Positions 1 through 12,900 of a stretch of DNA of 64,000 nucleotides are shown piece by piece (position 1 is the stretch's first letter; each line of letters opens with the position of its first letter). The DNA comes from Isoperla grammatica (lineage: Eukaryota; Arthropoda; Insecta; Plecoptera; Perlodidae). Position numbers and translations under genes: made by a program. The DNA is taken from assembly GCA_945910005.1 (NCBI GenBank), contig OX246740.1, positions 49,153,353 through 49,217,352 of the forward strand, read 5' to 3'. Below the pieces are notes generated by a model, which was not told the origin of the DNA, ran no database searches, and worked only from the letters and a program-made list of their open reading frames with translations.

Positions 1-761
1 CTTCGTGGTTATCATTAGTCCCGCTGCTCGCCGCATAAGCGACCGTTTAAACAATCACAGTCCACTTTATTGATAGGACCGCAAATATGCTACACTAGCG
101 CTGCGAAACCTTGTGGCCGACGGCTCAACTAATATGTAGGAAACATTATTATAGTGCATCGTTACCGGTAACGTATTTAGTGGGCGCAAAACTAATATGA
201 TTGCGTTTTGGTAATTTATAAACGTGTTCGGAAGCAATAGCGCGTAATGTGAGTTTGTTTATTAATTGGAATGAAAATTTAAATCGTGTTTCTTTGCGAT
301 TAAGATAAACAATGCAACTACGTGTAAATCAGCTGTCGTTTCAAGTTATAAGGCCATGCAGTTCTCGATGTGAAAAGGGTGGTCCAACCCAATATTAAAA
401 TTACATGATGAAATTAGTGTAATGTGTTTTTGTATAAGTAAGAACTAACTGTATTTATTTTCACTTATTTCGGTTTTCTAATTTACTCTCAATAATTTAA
501 TTAGGAATCAAATTAAAAATCGTAGTGATTACAAAAAAATAATCATTCTTTTCTATTTTTTCATATTTTTTTTGGTACATAATTTCGTGTTTCTAGTTTC
601 TCACAGCTCATTTTAATCGTTAAATTTGCACGATTTGAACTTTTATTTTTTCACGCAGTCATTATTCCTCACAAAAATACATTTTACGGTTTCTCACAAC
701 AAACTTAAAAAAAACCGATCTTTTTGAGCGATTCCAATATTATAGCTGCCCAGTCTCGGAA
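1..761. other. intergenic, no gene recognised
   Basis: AT-rich sequence without a credible exon, tRNA or transposon end. Short poly-T and poly-A runs occur around 535-575 and 705-725. I see no conserved motif I can name. Confidence 0.6.
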
Positions 762-1075
762 TGTTGCAGGACTCATGTCCGTGCTAGTACATAGTAAGTA
801 CCCCGACAATTACCCTCGTTTCCTCGTCTCAAGAATAGATCCTCGCCGAGCGAGCACTGTATTTATACATTCACACAGTTCGGCCATGTAGCTCGTTACG
901 TCATCACCTCCAATTACGCCGACCAAGCGTGAGGACAATAAAACTCCACTTACTCTTAAGTTAACCCGGTCGTTTCTTGTCCGTATACATCACCATCCGG
1001 GTGTCGACACGACCCAGTCCGGTGGGTCAGCAGATCTGAAGACGAACGACCACGTCGCAAAAAAAAAAAAAATTA
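762..1075 (+). mobile_element. possible solo-LTR or retroposon fragment
   Basis: A GC-richer block stands out from its AT-rich flanks. It begins TGTTGCAGGACTC, has a TATTTATA-like box near 860, a TTACGTCATCACC (CRE-like) segment near 897 and an AATAAA signal near 938. It ends in about 14 A residues at 1059-1072. The order promoter-like box, polyadenylation signal, then A-run resembles an LTR or a retroposed transcript. I found no second copy, no target-site duplication and no coding sequence, so this is only a candidate. Confidence 0.2.
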
Positions 1076-2004
1076 AAACAATTACACTTTGAAAAACCGA
1101 GAGCAAATCTTTGAAAGCTTATGATTAATGAATGACTGCATTTAGGTATAAACTAAACAATTTTTTTAAAGATTTGTTCTGCAAATTTATTCAATAACCG
1201 TCCATTTAATTTTCTATTTTGATAAATTAAAACCAAAATTGGTTTTCGATTTCACTTTGAATGCCTCTTTTCATCGTGGGTAGTTAAAATCCTTATCACG
1301 TGGCATCACTGTAATGGTTTGGGATCATGAGATCGAAATATTGCATAAAAAAGTTAAAAATATAGCAAACACTACACATTTTTATGTTTCACAAATCACA
1401 ATTGTATGAAGCGTTCTTGGGAAAAATATGCAATTTGCGCGTATGTGTTATTCTTATATATTATATTATATAGTCCTTAGTCCTTATAGTCTATCTTCAA
1501 GACGCACATAATTCTTGAACGTGTACCCTATTGTGTACGCTATTGGATTGTGTAAGACATGATGCCTCCCAGCCAAATATTTTGGGTGTCATATAATTTG
1601 ATTTCAAATTTTCTGGTGAAAGTCGTTCACCCTGCCCAGTTATTCTCCGCTACTAGCTCGCTCAAACCACCCTGATAGTTCAACGAGACTCCGCTAGGGG
1701 ATCTACAACCCCTTATTCTGTATCTCGTCCGTCTAACGTATTACGACACCGGCCACGATCTGAAGCAACGATCAACATCCGGTGCAAGGTTATCAGACAA
1801 ATTGCGTGCAAGCGCACTCACCAGCCGAACCATCCTGATAATAACTACACACCGCATTAATCTTCGTCACGGCCTTCTTTAAGTCTCGTTGTTGAGTGCG
1901 CTGTTTTCCGGCCGCGTGTTGGACCGAATCTCAGTGGACCTCATCAGGAGTTGGTCATCACAATATTGCATCTCGGGCAAGGGGTTCCGGTGCGTGCGTG
2001 ACGT

Positions 2005-2007
<3 letters not shown>
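1076..2007. other. intergenic, no gene recognised
   Basis: AT-rich to about 1620, then more GC-balanced from about 1630 to 2005. No splice-bounded open frame or known motif was recognised. The short open frames entering the 2008-2103 repeat encode only repeat-derived peptide. Confidence 0.5.
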
Positions 2008-2053
<46 letters not shown>

Positions 2054-2061
2054 GACAGACC

Positions 2062-2103
<42 letters not shown>
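2008..2103. repeat. (CAGA)n microsatellite
   Basis: Almost uninterrupted CAGA tetranucleotide tandem, broken once near 2051-2057. Open frames across it on both strands give only Gln-Thr-Asp-Arg or Ser-Val-Cys-Leu repeats and are not genes. Confidence 0.95.
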
Positions 2104-2218
2104 ACAGCACATTTATCTCCGGGTCCCCACATACGCATACATTTACAAGGTAGAAAAAATGTCCATTTTCAACATTATTAATCCATGTATCTCTGGAACC
2201 TCGGTATACATCTGTATT

Positions 2219-2240
2219 GGATAAATAAATAAATAATAAC

Positions 2241-2323
<83 letters not shown>

Positions 2324-2332
2324 TAATGATGA
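2219..2332. repeat. (AAT)n microsatellite after an AATAAATAAATAA tail
   Basis: About 32 AAT units follow GGATAAATAAATAAATAA. The TAAA-rich lead-in resembles the 3' tail of a retroposon on the plus strand, from which the trinucleotide array may have expanded. That origin is inference. Confidence 0.9.
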
Positions 2333-2365
2333 TATATTAAGTAGTATAGCCAAATGTGGGCATTT

Positions 2366-2401
2366 GAGAAGCAGAAGAAGAAGAAGAAGAAGAAGAACAA
2401 G

Positions 2402-2433
<32 letters not shown>

Positions 2434-2440
2434 GAAGAAG
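2366..2440. repeat. (AAG)n microsatellite
   Basis: AAG/GAA tandem with a few interruptions. It lies between two long AAT arrays, making a compound microsatellite cluster. Confidence 0.93.
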
Positions 2441-2555
2441 ATATATTAAGTAGTTCTAAGTAGATTTTAATAAGGTAAACACATGGAAATACTTGACATT
2501 TGTGTCCGTACAACATGTTTATGCCGGTTTTGACCGAGTTTGTATGTATTGCAAC

Positions 2556-2735
<180 letters not shown>

Positions 2736-2899
2736 TCAACATAAAAATACCAGATTAGTGCACAATAAATGTGTAGGTAAAAAAAATGCTTTCGGTCTTA
2801 GATTATGTCGACGTATGCCCACATTTAACTCTCTCAATGATTGTCATCGTGTTTATGGTTCTCTTGCCCGTTTATACTTTGAATTAGTGCGCATCAAAT

Positions 2900-2942
2900 A
2901 CACGCACACGCACGCACACACACTCACACACACTCGCACACT
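2900..2942. repeat. CA/CACACG/CACT-rich simple repeat
   Basis: Degenerate ACAC/ACGC/ACTC dinucleotide-like repeat. Confidence 0.8.
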
Positions 2943-2979
2943 TTCGAACATTTACATTTAGCAATTATTGTTATCGGGT

Positions 2980-5250
2980 TTTTAGATCTCCAGCTCGTTC
3001 GGATTGGAATCGTGTAGTGTATTGGGCTGGGGGCAGATTCAGCCAATTCAATTTTACTCCCGTGGGTAATTGCTTTATGTTGTGTGTTTGTTATGAGGAC
3101 TAGAATTTGCCATTACATTAAGGGATTTTAATGATTCCATTGATGAACATGTAACATGTTGTTGGTTCGCTAATGAAATGATATGACAATAATAATGTTA
3201 ATGTTGTTGATGAGAATTGAAGGAGGTTGAAATTATTGTTTGACAAACATTGTACTGAACCAATCATAGTAATTAAAGGGCTTCGTTCACAGGAAGGTCA
3301 AGAGTTATCGTCTGTTGCCATTATGAAAACAAATATCTCACATGTTTACATGAAGACTTCACGTGTATCAGTTTAATGTCAAAGCGAGTACCTTTATTGA
3401 CTCGGAGAAGACAAACAAACTACCGATCAAGTACGTACACACAATTGAGAATTCGATTTTCTAGCCTATATATTTCTTGGCTCTTCGTTTATTAGTATGG
3501 TTCTGCTTAACAACAACCGAGGAAGTGTGAGCAGTTGTTTTTATTTTGGTAATGGAGTGGATTAGATGTTGAAAACAAATCATTGAACGACAGAATATTA
3601 TGTAAGAATGCCCACTTATTTAAGAAACAAGCGCTGCAACTTAAGTAACTAATATTAGTAATTTTAGCAGTGGTAATTTTCTTTCTTACTGATTACCTGT
3701 AAGTAGCTTGAAAAGCATGATCATTAACCTTTTTTGTTCAAGTATTTAAAATGATAGTCAATATACAAATCTTTGGATTATGCTACGCTAGATAAAATGA
3801 AGATCTACAGATATATAAGAATACTTATACCTGTTAATGATATATATTTTAAACATTTTGATTTCAGGAATAAGGAGCACGCAAGACATTTTCTATCTCG
3901 TGCTTTTAGTAGAATTCTAGAATCACCTTTCCAGTTAAAATACATTAACACTTTATTTTATAATTTATAATGCTCTAGGTTTTGAATTTTCATTTCAAAA
4001 GGAAGCACTTTAGTTATTTAATTTTTGTTGCACCCCAATTAACTATACCGAAAGTCTCTCTTTTGTTATATTAAAATTCTGATTTTGTTTTGTTTCCCTT
4101 GAGCAGCGTCGTTTTGAGTCGCATTCAAATGCCTCGGTGTCGTCACAACTCATAACTCACCGCGAGAGCTGAGAGAAGGTCCTTACAAAAACACAGTTGT
4201 TTAATAAGCTGGCCCGGCCCATCCACCTTTGTGGTACTGTCACCGCACGCGCTGCCGTAGCCCCCGGCTTTGTTGGAGGGGAAATCGCACTCGGGGGGGG
4301 GGGGGGAGGGGGGGGGGGAACGTTTAAAAAATAATTACCTCTTGCGTAATTACGTCCGCGACCACGACGCAGCTTTTGTTTTGATGTCGGTGTCTTTTGG
4401 GAGATGTGAAAATGATAAAAGTTTTAGGAATTTTAGTTTTGTATTTCGATAATAAATCATTTTCGTTTTGAACCCTTGTGGGATCCGGATAATAAGGTAT
4501 CCCTTTTTTTTTTTAGATATTTCAATATATTTCATCAATCGATAAATAGATCAAGCTAGTTTGCGCGAATATATTATATCTTGAATCTTGAAACATTATA
4601 TAAACATTTTGCACAATCATCTTTACAGTAATACATAGAAATAACTTCTAATATGTTTATTGATTGTTTTATTCTGTATTATAAATGTATGTTATAGTTA
4701 ATCTGTACATTGGACCCTGTAGTCCTTTTACTGGTCAGCCATACATCTATATTTATAATAAAAAAACATGAATTTTCTTCCTCTAAATACCCCTTATAAT
4801 TATTTATGTAAATAGCATATCTTGAGGTTGGCATAGGGTCAGTACACCGTGGTATTGGAGGGATTAGGGGGGGGGGGGGGGGTGAAATGTATGTTATTAA
4901 GCGTGACAACAGCAACTAAACTTGACCATGTCAGGTAGAGATAAGCGAAAATTAAGTAGTCAAGAAGTTTGTGCACAACCAATTTTTCTTGCCGCATGCA
5001 ATGCAATCAACAAAGCGAAAGATATTAATAATGTAGTTGTAGAAGATGTATGAACAAGTGTATGAGTATTCACTAGGCAAGACACGCACGAGCCTGTGGG
5101 AACACTGAAAACACCCCTCATTGCAATTAACTAGTCGATGAGGATAATGACTCATTTAAAACATCCAAATTGGTGTGTTATAATTTAATTCATTTGCATT
5201 ATTGGCCACTACCTTCATTAGTGGGGTTTTAAAATAATTATCCGTAATGT
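2980..5250. other. intergenic, with two poly-G tracts
   Basis: No gene recognised. Contains the poly-G tract at 4293-4318 and a 16-G run at 4867-4882. The short open frames here have AT-driven composition and no family signature. Confidence 0.5.
4293..4318 (+). repeat. poly-G tract (14 G, A, 11 G)
   Basis: Two G homopolymers separated by one A. It can in principle form a G-quadruplex and is one of sixteen G or C homopolymers of 11 or more bases in this AT-rich window. Confidence 0.9.
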
Positions 5251-5254
5251 GGGG

Positions 5255-5335
5255 CTCGCGGTCAATTAGTCAATGCATTTATAAACCGGGGCTAAACAGG
5301 CTGCTAGGGGCGGGGTTCGAATCCCGGGCACGACA
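5255..5335 (+). repeat. tRNA-like (SINE-type) segment
   Basis: GGGGTTCGAATCCCGGGCAC at 5314-5333 matches an RNA polymerase III B box within a pairing T-arm. GGGGCTCGCGGTCAATTAG about 60 bp upstream could be a degenerate A box. I cannot fold a convincing anticodon arm, so a decayed tRNA-derived SINE head is more likely than a tRNA gene. Confidence 0.35.
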
Positions 5336-5366
5336 TATGTTTATTGGGCTCTATACTTTTAAGTCT

Positions 5367-5487
5367 CTTTCTTGTTCTTGAATTCAATAAGTTTTACGAA
5401 AGTATTGAGCCGTGTAAAGCCTGTATAATACAGGCTTTACACGGCTCAATACTTTCGTCAAACTTATTGAATTCAAGAACAAGAAAG
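5367..5487. repeat. foldback: 59-bp arms, 3-nt loop
   Basis: The left arm 5367-5425 and right arm 5429-5487 are reverse complements over 59 bp with one mismatch (GTTTTACG against GTTTGACG). Only TAA lies between them. This would extrude as a cruciform or fold into a long RNA hairpin. Confidence 0.93.
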
Positions 5488-5543
5488 CATCAATTAATAG
5501 AAGTTATATTGTTGCAGTTTTTTACCAAACTGTTTTTGATCCA

Positions 5544-5592
5544 CTTTTGTTCTTGAATTGAATAAGTTTGACGAAAGTATTGAGTCGTGTAA
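5544..5592 (+). repeat. third copy of the foldback arm sequence
   Basis: TTGTTCTTGAATTGAATAAG and the following bases to TGTAA match the 5' part of the left arm of the 5367-5487 hairpin with a few substitutions. It is a direct copy lacking the inverted partner. This shows that the arm sequence is itself a repeated unit. Confidence 0.85.
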
Positions 5593-8090
5593 TGTCGGCA
5601 TTCATCGATCCAAGGAATAGCATCAAGATTCAAGACTCGGGTTTTTGTTTTGTTTTGGTGGTCCAGTGGCTCGTAGACTACTTTGAAAAGTTGGAAATAG
5701 TTTGGAAGTTGAGATTCTCAACTTACTTCTAAATGATCTCCAAATTAATAGAACGCCTATCCGACGAGCATCATAAAGAGGGGACCTTAGATTCTAGTGT
5801 AATAAATACTTTCTTTCGAAAGTAAGTCATATCTAGAAAGTAAAATCTTGACAATACTTTATCAAAAAAAAGCATATGGGTTTGTTAATTAATTTCCTGC
5901 AGATTTTACTTAAAATTAAATTACATTAGCCGTACTCGTCTGTTTTAAAGGGTTGGTATTTCGAAGTTTCATACATTTAGAAAAATCAAAGAATCTTTAA
6001 CTTGCTTTCGAATTTGAAATCTTATGGATTGTTTAATTTGTTTTCAATTTTTTGTTTGTAGATGAATATCTGCATCCATTTTAGGTGGCCATCTCAAATT
6101 CAATTAGACAAACGAAAAGTTATCTGCAATATTGACATATAACGTTGAGTACCAAGGCAAAGGATCGTATATATCCTCCATTCACCACACAAGACAGCTA
6201 GGACCTCCTATCAGCCATACTAAACGTGTTACATAGAGAAAACCATCAATCAATATACATATAGGAAGTTATGATTAATATCTTTCACAATGATGAGTAA
6301 ACGTTTTGCATCTTAATTATGTTCCATAATAAATTGCGGTGCGGTTATCAGGGGAATAGAAACCGCCAAGAGGTTGTTCGCTGGTTGCTACCGCTTCTCA
6401 CGCAAGGGACCCCTCTGCTTCTACATTCCCTTCCTGATAGAGAAAGAATAATTACATTTTAAGTTACTTGATGGATAGTACTTCTATTAGCATAAGCTAA
6501 CAAACCACTGAAGTGCCTAATGGAAAAAGGAAATTTGTTTGCCACGAAAGTCAAAGGCGGATATTATCAAACGCAATTAACTCTATGTATAATCACTTAC
6601 TTAGAGCTACACTGTAGGCCTACGCGGGCACGTCTTTATGCTTCTTATTGTCTTGCGTCACCTGTACTGTGATCAGTTGGGTGGGTGACCGGTCAACATG
6701 CCAGCTGCTGAGTATCCGAACGGCTCGGTCGTATCGTTCACGCTCAGTCGGTTGAAAGGATCTTCTTCTTTTCGACAAAGACGTCTCTCGAGCGAGTCTT
6801 TATTATATCGTCTTATTTCCGCTCGTTATCTATCTTCATACTCATCATTCAGCTTTTGATGTTTCTTGCTTTCTTTCTTTCTTTCTTTTCTTTTCCTCCG
6901 CGCGTCCTAATTGTGCACGAATCTTCGTCATCACGATGGCTCTTGTTGTAAGAATGATATAATATTATATCCTGTTCAACACATATCCCATGTGGCTCAT
7001 AACTGTTAACATTAGCACAAAGTCACCATTTTAATCGTTTTTGAATATATACTATATGCAATAAACTAGAGTATATTTTGAAAAAGCTGTTTCTATTTTT
7101 TTGAAAATTGGTATTTTAGCAATAAAAATAGCCACATCGTTTTATATTTTTTGTGGCAGACTCAACCACTATCCTTTATTAATATCAATTAAAATAACGA
7201 CATTTTCTAACAACCAATATTACCAATAAAGACGTAAAGACGTATATATTGACTAATATCAATGTAATAACGACATTTTCTACCAACCATATTACCGCTA
7301 TGGTAATGAATTACTTTCAATTTAATTTTAGTAATAGCAATTCTAAAAGCAAGAGCAATAGCAATACTCATAGCAATAGTTTTAGCTATAGAAGAAAAGA
7401 AAATAACGAATTGAGTGGGTTCTATGCTTCATTGTTGCTACAATAATGATTTCAATATTTATTTTTAAAGTCGCTAATATCCATAAACTTGGAAACAAAA
7501 GAAAAGTTTGAATGTAGCAGTGTTATCGGTAAGTTTAGTTCAGTTTAGCCCCAAAAGTTAATAGTTCCTATAACTTCACAACTTGTGGTATCTCATAGAT
7601 AGATGTTAAACCGAGTCTTGACCGTTATCCAAGTAAGGTCAATCAGTACCTCCCATCTATAGAGCTATGTATCGAGGCTGTTTACTAAGCCGGCCGGCCT
7701 AACTTGTACCGTAAACTTCGCGTCACCCCCGGGGTAAAACAGCCCTTGCACTAACTTTTGATATACTTGACCCCCGTCTTAGCCCGGGGGGTACCCGGGA
7801 TATGAACACAACTTAGTGTATGCGTAAACGTATTAATTATTTACTGGTAAGTAGTTTAATCATTCAATTAAGATACTTATATACGAAAACTACCTTCGGC
7901 CGTTTAGCTTACCTCTCCCTGGGGCTACATGTGTGTGTAATGATGTGTATAGTGTACAGAGCTGTACTAAGGACATTGTACAGTAGGGCCTACAGCTAAG
8001 ACCAAAGCAATGTGATTGTGGTCGAATTTTGAATTTTTATTACGGCAGAATAAATATCAAGCATTTTATTTTATCTTACACATGCTTAAT
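5593..8090. other. intergenic, no gene recognised
   Basis: AT-rich. Includes a CTTT run at 6868-6890, a hairpin around 5705-5725 and a C/G-rich patch at 7690-7800 with CCCGGG palindromes. No exon-like frame. Confidence 0.5.
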
Positions 8091-8391
8091 TTTAAGTCTC
8101 TATATTTCATCCAGCTTAAAAATTGTAATAATATGTTTTGACGGTCATATGTATCAACTTATCATTTTTTTTTAGACATTTTCTTGTATGCTTTTTTGTT
8201 TCCCAATTTATTCTTTGACTTTTCAATTATTAATCAACTCTCTACTGCAATTTTTTTTTTGATTTTTATTTTTGACTATCTATATTGCTCTTTGTACTGA
8301 TTTCTGTTCTTTGTTTTTATTGTCTTCCATGGTATATTGTCTAAAGCTCTTTGTTAATAAGTTCGTATAGATATTAGATAAATAAATAAAC
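8090..8391 (+). mobile_element. possible LINE/retroposon 3' end
   Basis: A T-rich tract with no coding potential runs into GATATTAGATAAATAAATAAA at 8371-8391, which looks like a retroposon 3' UTR and TAAA tail. Similar T-rich-to-TAAATAAAT endings occur at about 31720-31858 and 47940-48072. No upstream reverse transcriptase is attached. Confidence 0.3.
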
Positions 8392-8399
8392 GAATCCAA

Positions 8400-9420
8400 T
8401 TTTTCACGATTGTCTGTATTTGAAAGACAATCAAAGGTTGAGCCAATAATATAAGATGAAGGGTTAATTGACCGAGCGAAGCAAACAAGTACCCACTCAT
8501 CATGTTATTGCCCGAGGTATGACAGGACAAAACAACAGTGTTCACCTATTGATGAGTCACGGTAGGAGGCCTTAAGGTCAAGAGGTCACAGGTTGCTTGG
8601 AGCAAACATGACGTAAAGTGTCAGCGGGTTCTTTATTGATTCCCTTTTATTATCTTTGGCTCGGCATATTTTGATACATGGTTATGATAATTGTATACAA
8701 TATACACACGTACATGTTTTGATCAAGTTTGTTATCAAGAGTACAAATAGGGAGGTTTCTTGATTTTCTAAGTCAAACTTTAATGTATTGAAGGCCATTA
8801 CTGATAAAATACAAGTATAAAGTCGTACTACAAAAACGGGCCAAATGTAAGCTTTTTTAATAATACATTGAGAATGCGTAAAATGTGTAAAAAGTGTAAT
8901 TTTATAAAAACTAAACATTTGTAGTTGCAAATGTCATTATCATTTATCATTAAGAGAAAATGATTTGATTCTAATTCATTTACATTATAATAGCAATCGT
9001 AATGATTTAACTCTTATCAAAAGAATGCGCCCAGTTAGAATCAGATAGGCGCCAATCCCTTGATTATAAAAACTAAACTGAACTGATTATGAAAGCGAGA
9101 GAGCTGCGGGTCTTACAGTGGGTTATTATTAATTGTTGACAGAATAAAGACATCGCCCAATTCAAAGTGTCTACTGCCTACACTAATGAAACTAATTACA
9201 CATCATGAAACGTGTAATTTTGGTCGCCTTGTTTGAAAACAAAAACAAAAACAAAAGTTTCGTTCGTTGTCGATTCATTTCATCTTAAACGATGAATCAT
9301 TCGTTTAAGTATGTTGAGTGCTACGGGTCAAAGGGAGCGCAGCGTTCTGCTTTGGCTGAGCATCCTACGCGCTTAGACACACTGGCTGGTGTGGCCTACC
9401 GAGAGATGCTATTGTGTCTA
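8400..9420. other. intergenic, no gene recognised
   Basis: AT-rich sequence between the retroposon-like end and the LINE tail. No supported gene. Confidence 0.5.
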
Positions 9421-9426
9421 TGGGGA

Positions 9427-9474
9427 GATTCAGATTCAGATTCAGATTCAGATTCAGATTCAGATTCAGATTCA
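9427..9474 (-). repeat. hexanucleotide 3' tail of the LINE
   Basis: GATTCA repeated about eight times on the plus strand, immediately 3' of the LINE UTR on the minus strand. Non-LTR elements of the CR1/L2 type end in short microsatellite-like units rather than plain poly-A. Confidence 0.85.
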
Positions 9475-9956
9475 TTTTTATTGCATTTTTAAGTTTACAC
9501 TGCGATCGTTTAAGTATAATAGTACAATTATTGTCTAGTATAGTAAAGAGCTTACATGTTATAAGTTAAATTAGTGTAGGCTATACAGAATATGTACAGT
9601 GTAAACTTGTTTTGTTGCTGTCATAAGCAGAAGCTTGAGAGCTCAACAACAAAACATGCCTCTATACTTATTTTGTTTACAATGAAAATTAAGATTAAGT
9701 TTTGTCTAGAGCTAGGACTATATTGTATAATGCTATATATAAGTCTTAATACTATGAAATGAGAAACTAATAGAGAATTAATAACTAATAACTAACTAGA
9801 TCTACTATAACTGACTTAGCTAGAAACTTATAACTAATATATATCTCTGAAGTAGGATTTTTGCACGATTGTTATATATTGTACGTTAATCCATTGCAAT
9901 GATATCCATATTTAAATTTACGAGACAGTCTAGCATAGTATCATTTTGTAAGGGGT

Positions 9957-12900
9957 TTATTCTTTTAGGTTTACGAGATTTTCTATTGTTTCCGTGGATG
10001 TTATAGTGAGCCAATGTTTCAAGGATTGCTTGAATCTAGATTTAGATTCTTGATTTATTTTGATTGAGTTTGTAATTTTGTTGTATATTCGAGGACCTAG
10101 GTAGAGAGCATGTCTTTGAGTGATATCTTTTGATGGTCTGTGTATGATAAGATTTTGGTTAGTGTTTACTCTTGTATTTATGTGATGTGATATTGTTTTT
10201 ATTATTCCGGTATTTTTGTTTAGGTGCACATAGTTGATTAAGGATTTAACATACAGCTTTCTAATATCAAGTGTTTGGCTTTCTATATATACAAGCGAGG
10301 ATGGATATTGGCGTGGTTTCTTTAGCATTACTTTTAAAACGATCTTTTGCATTATAATTAATTGTTCGATGTGTGCCATATATGTTCCACCCCACCCTAG
10401 GATACCATATTGTGCTACTGATTGGAACAATGCGTGGTATACAATTCTTAGCGTAGGAAAAGAGAGAATGTTTCGTAGATTGTAGAATTTGTAAATCGTG
10501 TTTCGTAGTTTTTTTGTAATAGATGAAATGTGGTTATTCCATCGAAGATGTTGATCCATTATGAGACCAAGGTATCTGGTGTGGTCTACTTTGTTTATTG
10601 TACTACACGTGCAGTTTATTTTGTCCCTACTACAAAGGTTAGAGTGTATTTTAAGTTTGAGGTTGGGGTTGGTAGGTTGTCCATTTAAGTTTGGGGAAAA
10701 TGTTATGTATACAGTTTTGTCTTCATTTAGCGTTAGAAGGTTTTCATTTAACCATTTTACCACTTTATTCATTAGTTCCTCGGCTTGTTTATATGTTTCG
10801 CTCCATGTATTGCCAGTTATGATTAAAACAGTGTCATCTGCAAAACTTAAAATGCGTGCTTCTTTAGCATTACACAGGTCGTTAATGTAAATTGTGAACA
10901 GCAGTGGTCCAAGCACAGTGCCTTGGGGCACACCGCATTTAATTTCTTGTGGTGAACTTAGGGAATTGTTAACTTTTACGTATTGCTGTCTACCTTTCAG
11001 ATAATCTTTAATTAATTCTAGCGCTACACCCCTGATACCATTTTTTTCAAGTTTTGTAATAAGTATTTTGTGAGAAACCGTGTCAAAGGCTTTTGCTAGG
11101 TCTAGATAAATTACTAAAGGTTTTTTGTTTAGGTTAATTGCCAAGTGTATCTCTTCCGTTAGTTTATAGATAGCATTTTCTGTGCTCTTTCCTTCGCGAA
11201 AACCGTATTGGTTTGGTGAGAATATCTTGTTGTTTTCTAGGTACTCGTTTACTCTTTTTTTAATGCTTTTTTCGTGTATTTTCGAAAGATTTGTTAATAG
11301 GGATATGGGTCTGTAGTTGGATGTTTGCGTTTTATCTCCTTTTTTGTGTATAGGTGTAATTATTGCGTTCTTATATTCGCTAGGGAATACACCTGTTGTA
11401 AAACTTTGGTTTATGATGTGTGCTATTGGCTTTAGAATAAGTGGTTTCAGAGCTTTAAGTGTTTTCGATTGTATGTTATCGATTCCTGGCGCTGTGTTTT
11501 CTTTTAGTTCGGTTATGTATGATGAGATTTCTGTTTCAGAAACTGGATAGAGGAAAATAGATTTGTCTGTGTTACTTGGTTTATGTTCTAAAGATGGGGT
11601 AGTTTCAGGGAAGGGTTGTTTCTTTTTTAAGATTTCCTCTGCCATTTTCCCCCCAATGTCAGTAAAGTAATTATTGAATGTATCAGCTACTAGTGTTGGG
11701 TTGTTGTCCGCGTTAATTGTGCCTTTATTCGTAGCTATTTCTTTTACAGCAAAACGCTTTTTTACACAATTGTTTGTAGCTTCGTTTATTACGTTCCACA
11801 CTTTTTTGATGTTATTGTTTGCATTCAGTAGCTTATTCTTAAAATAATCTTCTTTTGTGTTCCTAATGATCTGATTTAGTTTGTTACGGTACTGTTTATA
11901 ATATGCTTTGAGTACGGTATCTAGAGGGTGTTTTATTACTTGTTTGCTAAGTTTATCTCGTGTTCTTATTGACTTAATTAGCCCTAGTGTAATCCACGGT
12001 TTAATTTTTTTGAAGTTAATTTTTGTGATCTTACATTCAGTCGCTTTATCAATATGGCCTCTTAGTATTTTAATGAAGTTGCTTGTTGCAATGTTAACAT
12101 CTGGTTCATTTATTACGTTTTGCCATCCTTCGTTTTGCATTCTTTGATATAATACTTCGTAGTTTAGTGACCTTGTTTCTTTTTTACTCTCTACGTCATC
12201 GCGAATAAGTTTATCTTTTACCCCATTCACCGTTTCAATTTGGACTGTAATTGGGTAATGATCGGTAATTGCTGTATGTAGAATTGAGGTTTTTATAGTA
12301 CTTGCATTGTTGTTGTGACTGGGTTGTGATTTCGATTTGATGAAAATGTGATCTATGCAAGATTTACTTAGGCCCGTTTCTCTGGTAGTTTCATTTATGT
12401 ATGGTAGGTACCCGTTGCTACACATAGTGTTAAGATAGTCTCTTGTATTCCTCGATTCATTACATTGCGTTTCTTTGATATTTATGTTTGTATCGCCTAT
12501 TATTATGTTTACGTCGGATTTTATTTTTGGGATATAAATGGCTAATTCTTCTATAAATATATTTATGTTACTGGAAGGCGATCTATATACAGCTAAAATA
12601 GTGAAGTGTTTATTGTCTTTGTTGAATGTAATTGAAATACAGTTGGCTTGAGTTATTTCATTTATCTGTTCAATGTTAATTTTGTTATTTACAGTGTTTT
12701 CCTTGACAAAGATAGATATTCCATCATGTGATGAAAGTTTATTATTATAATGGTAAGACTCGTACCCCGCGATTACAAATTGATTATTAGTGCATTTCAT
12801 TTGTGTTTCCGTTAATATTATAATATCAAAATTGACTGAGGTATTTTGGAGAACGACTAATAGCTCATCAAAATGTTTTTGTATGCTGCGTATATTAATA

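Noticed and set aside
6660..6740. Resemblance to a 5S rRNA internal segment (GGGTGGGTGACC)
   Set aside because: Only a short match; the flanking sequence does not continue as 5S.
10234..12147. Several plus-strand open frames
   Set aside because: Antisense shadows of the LINE ORF2.
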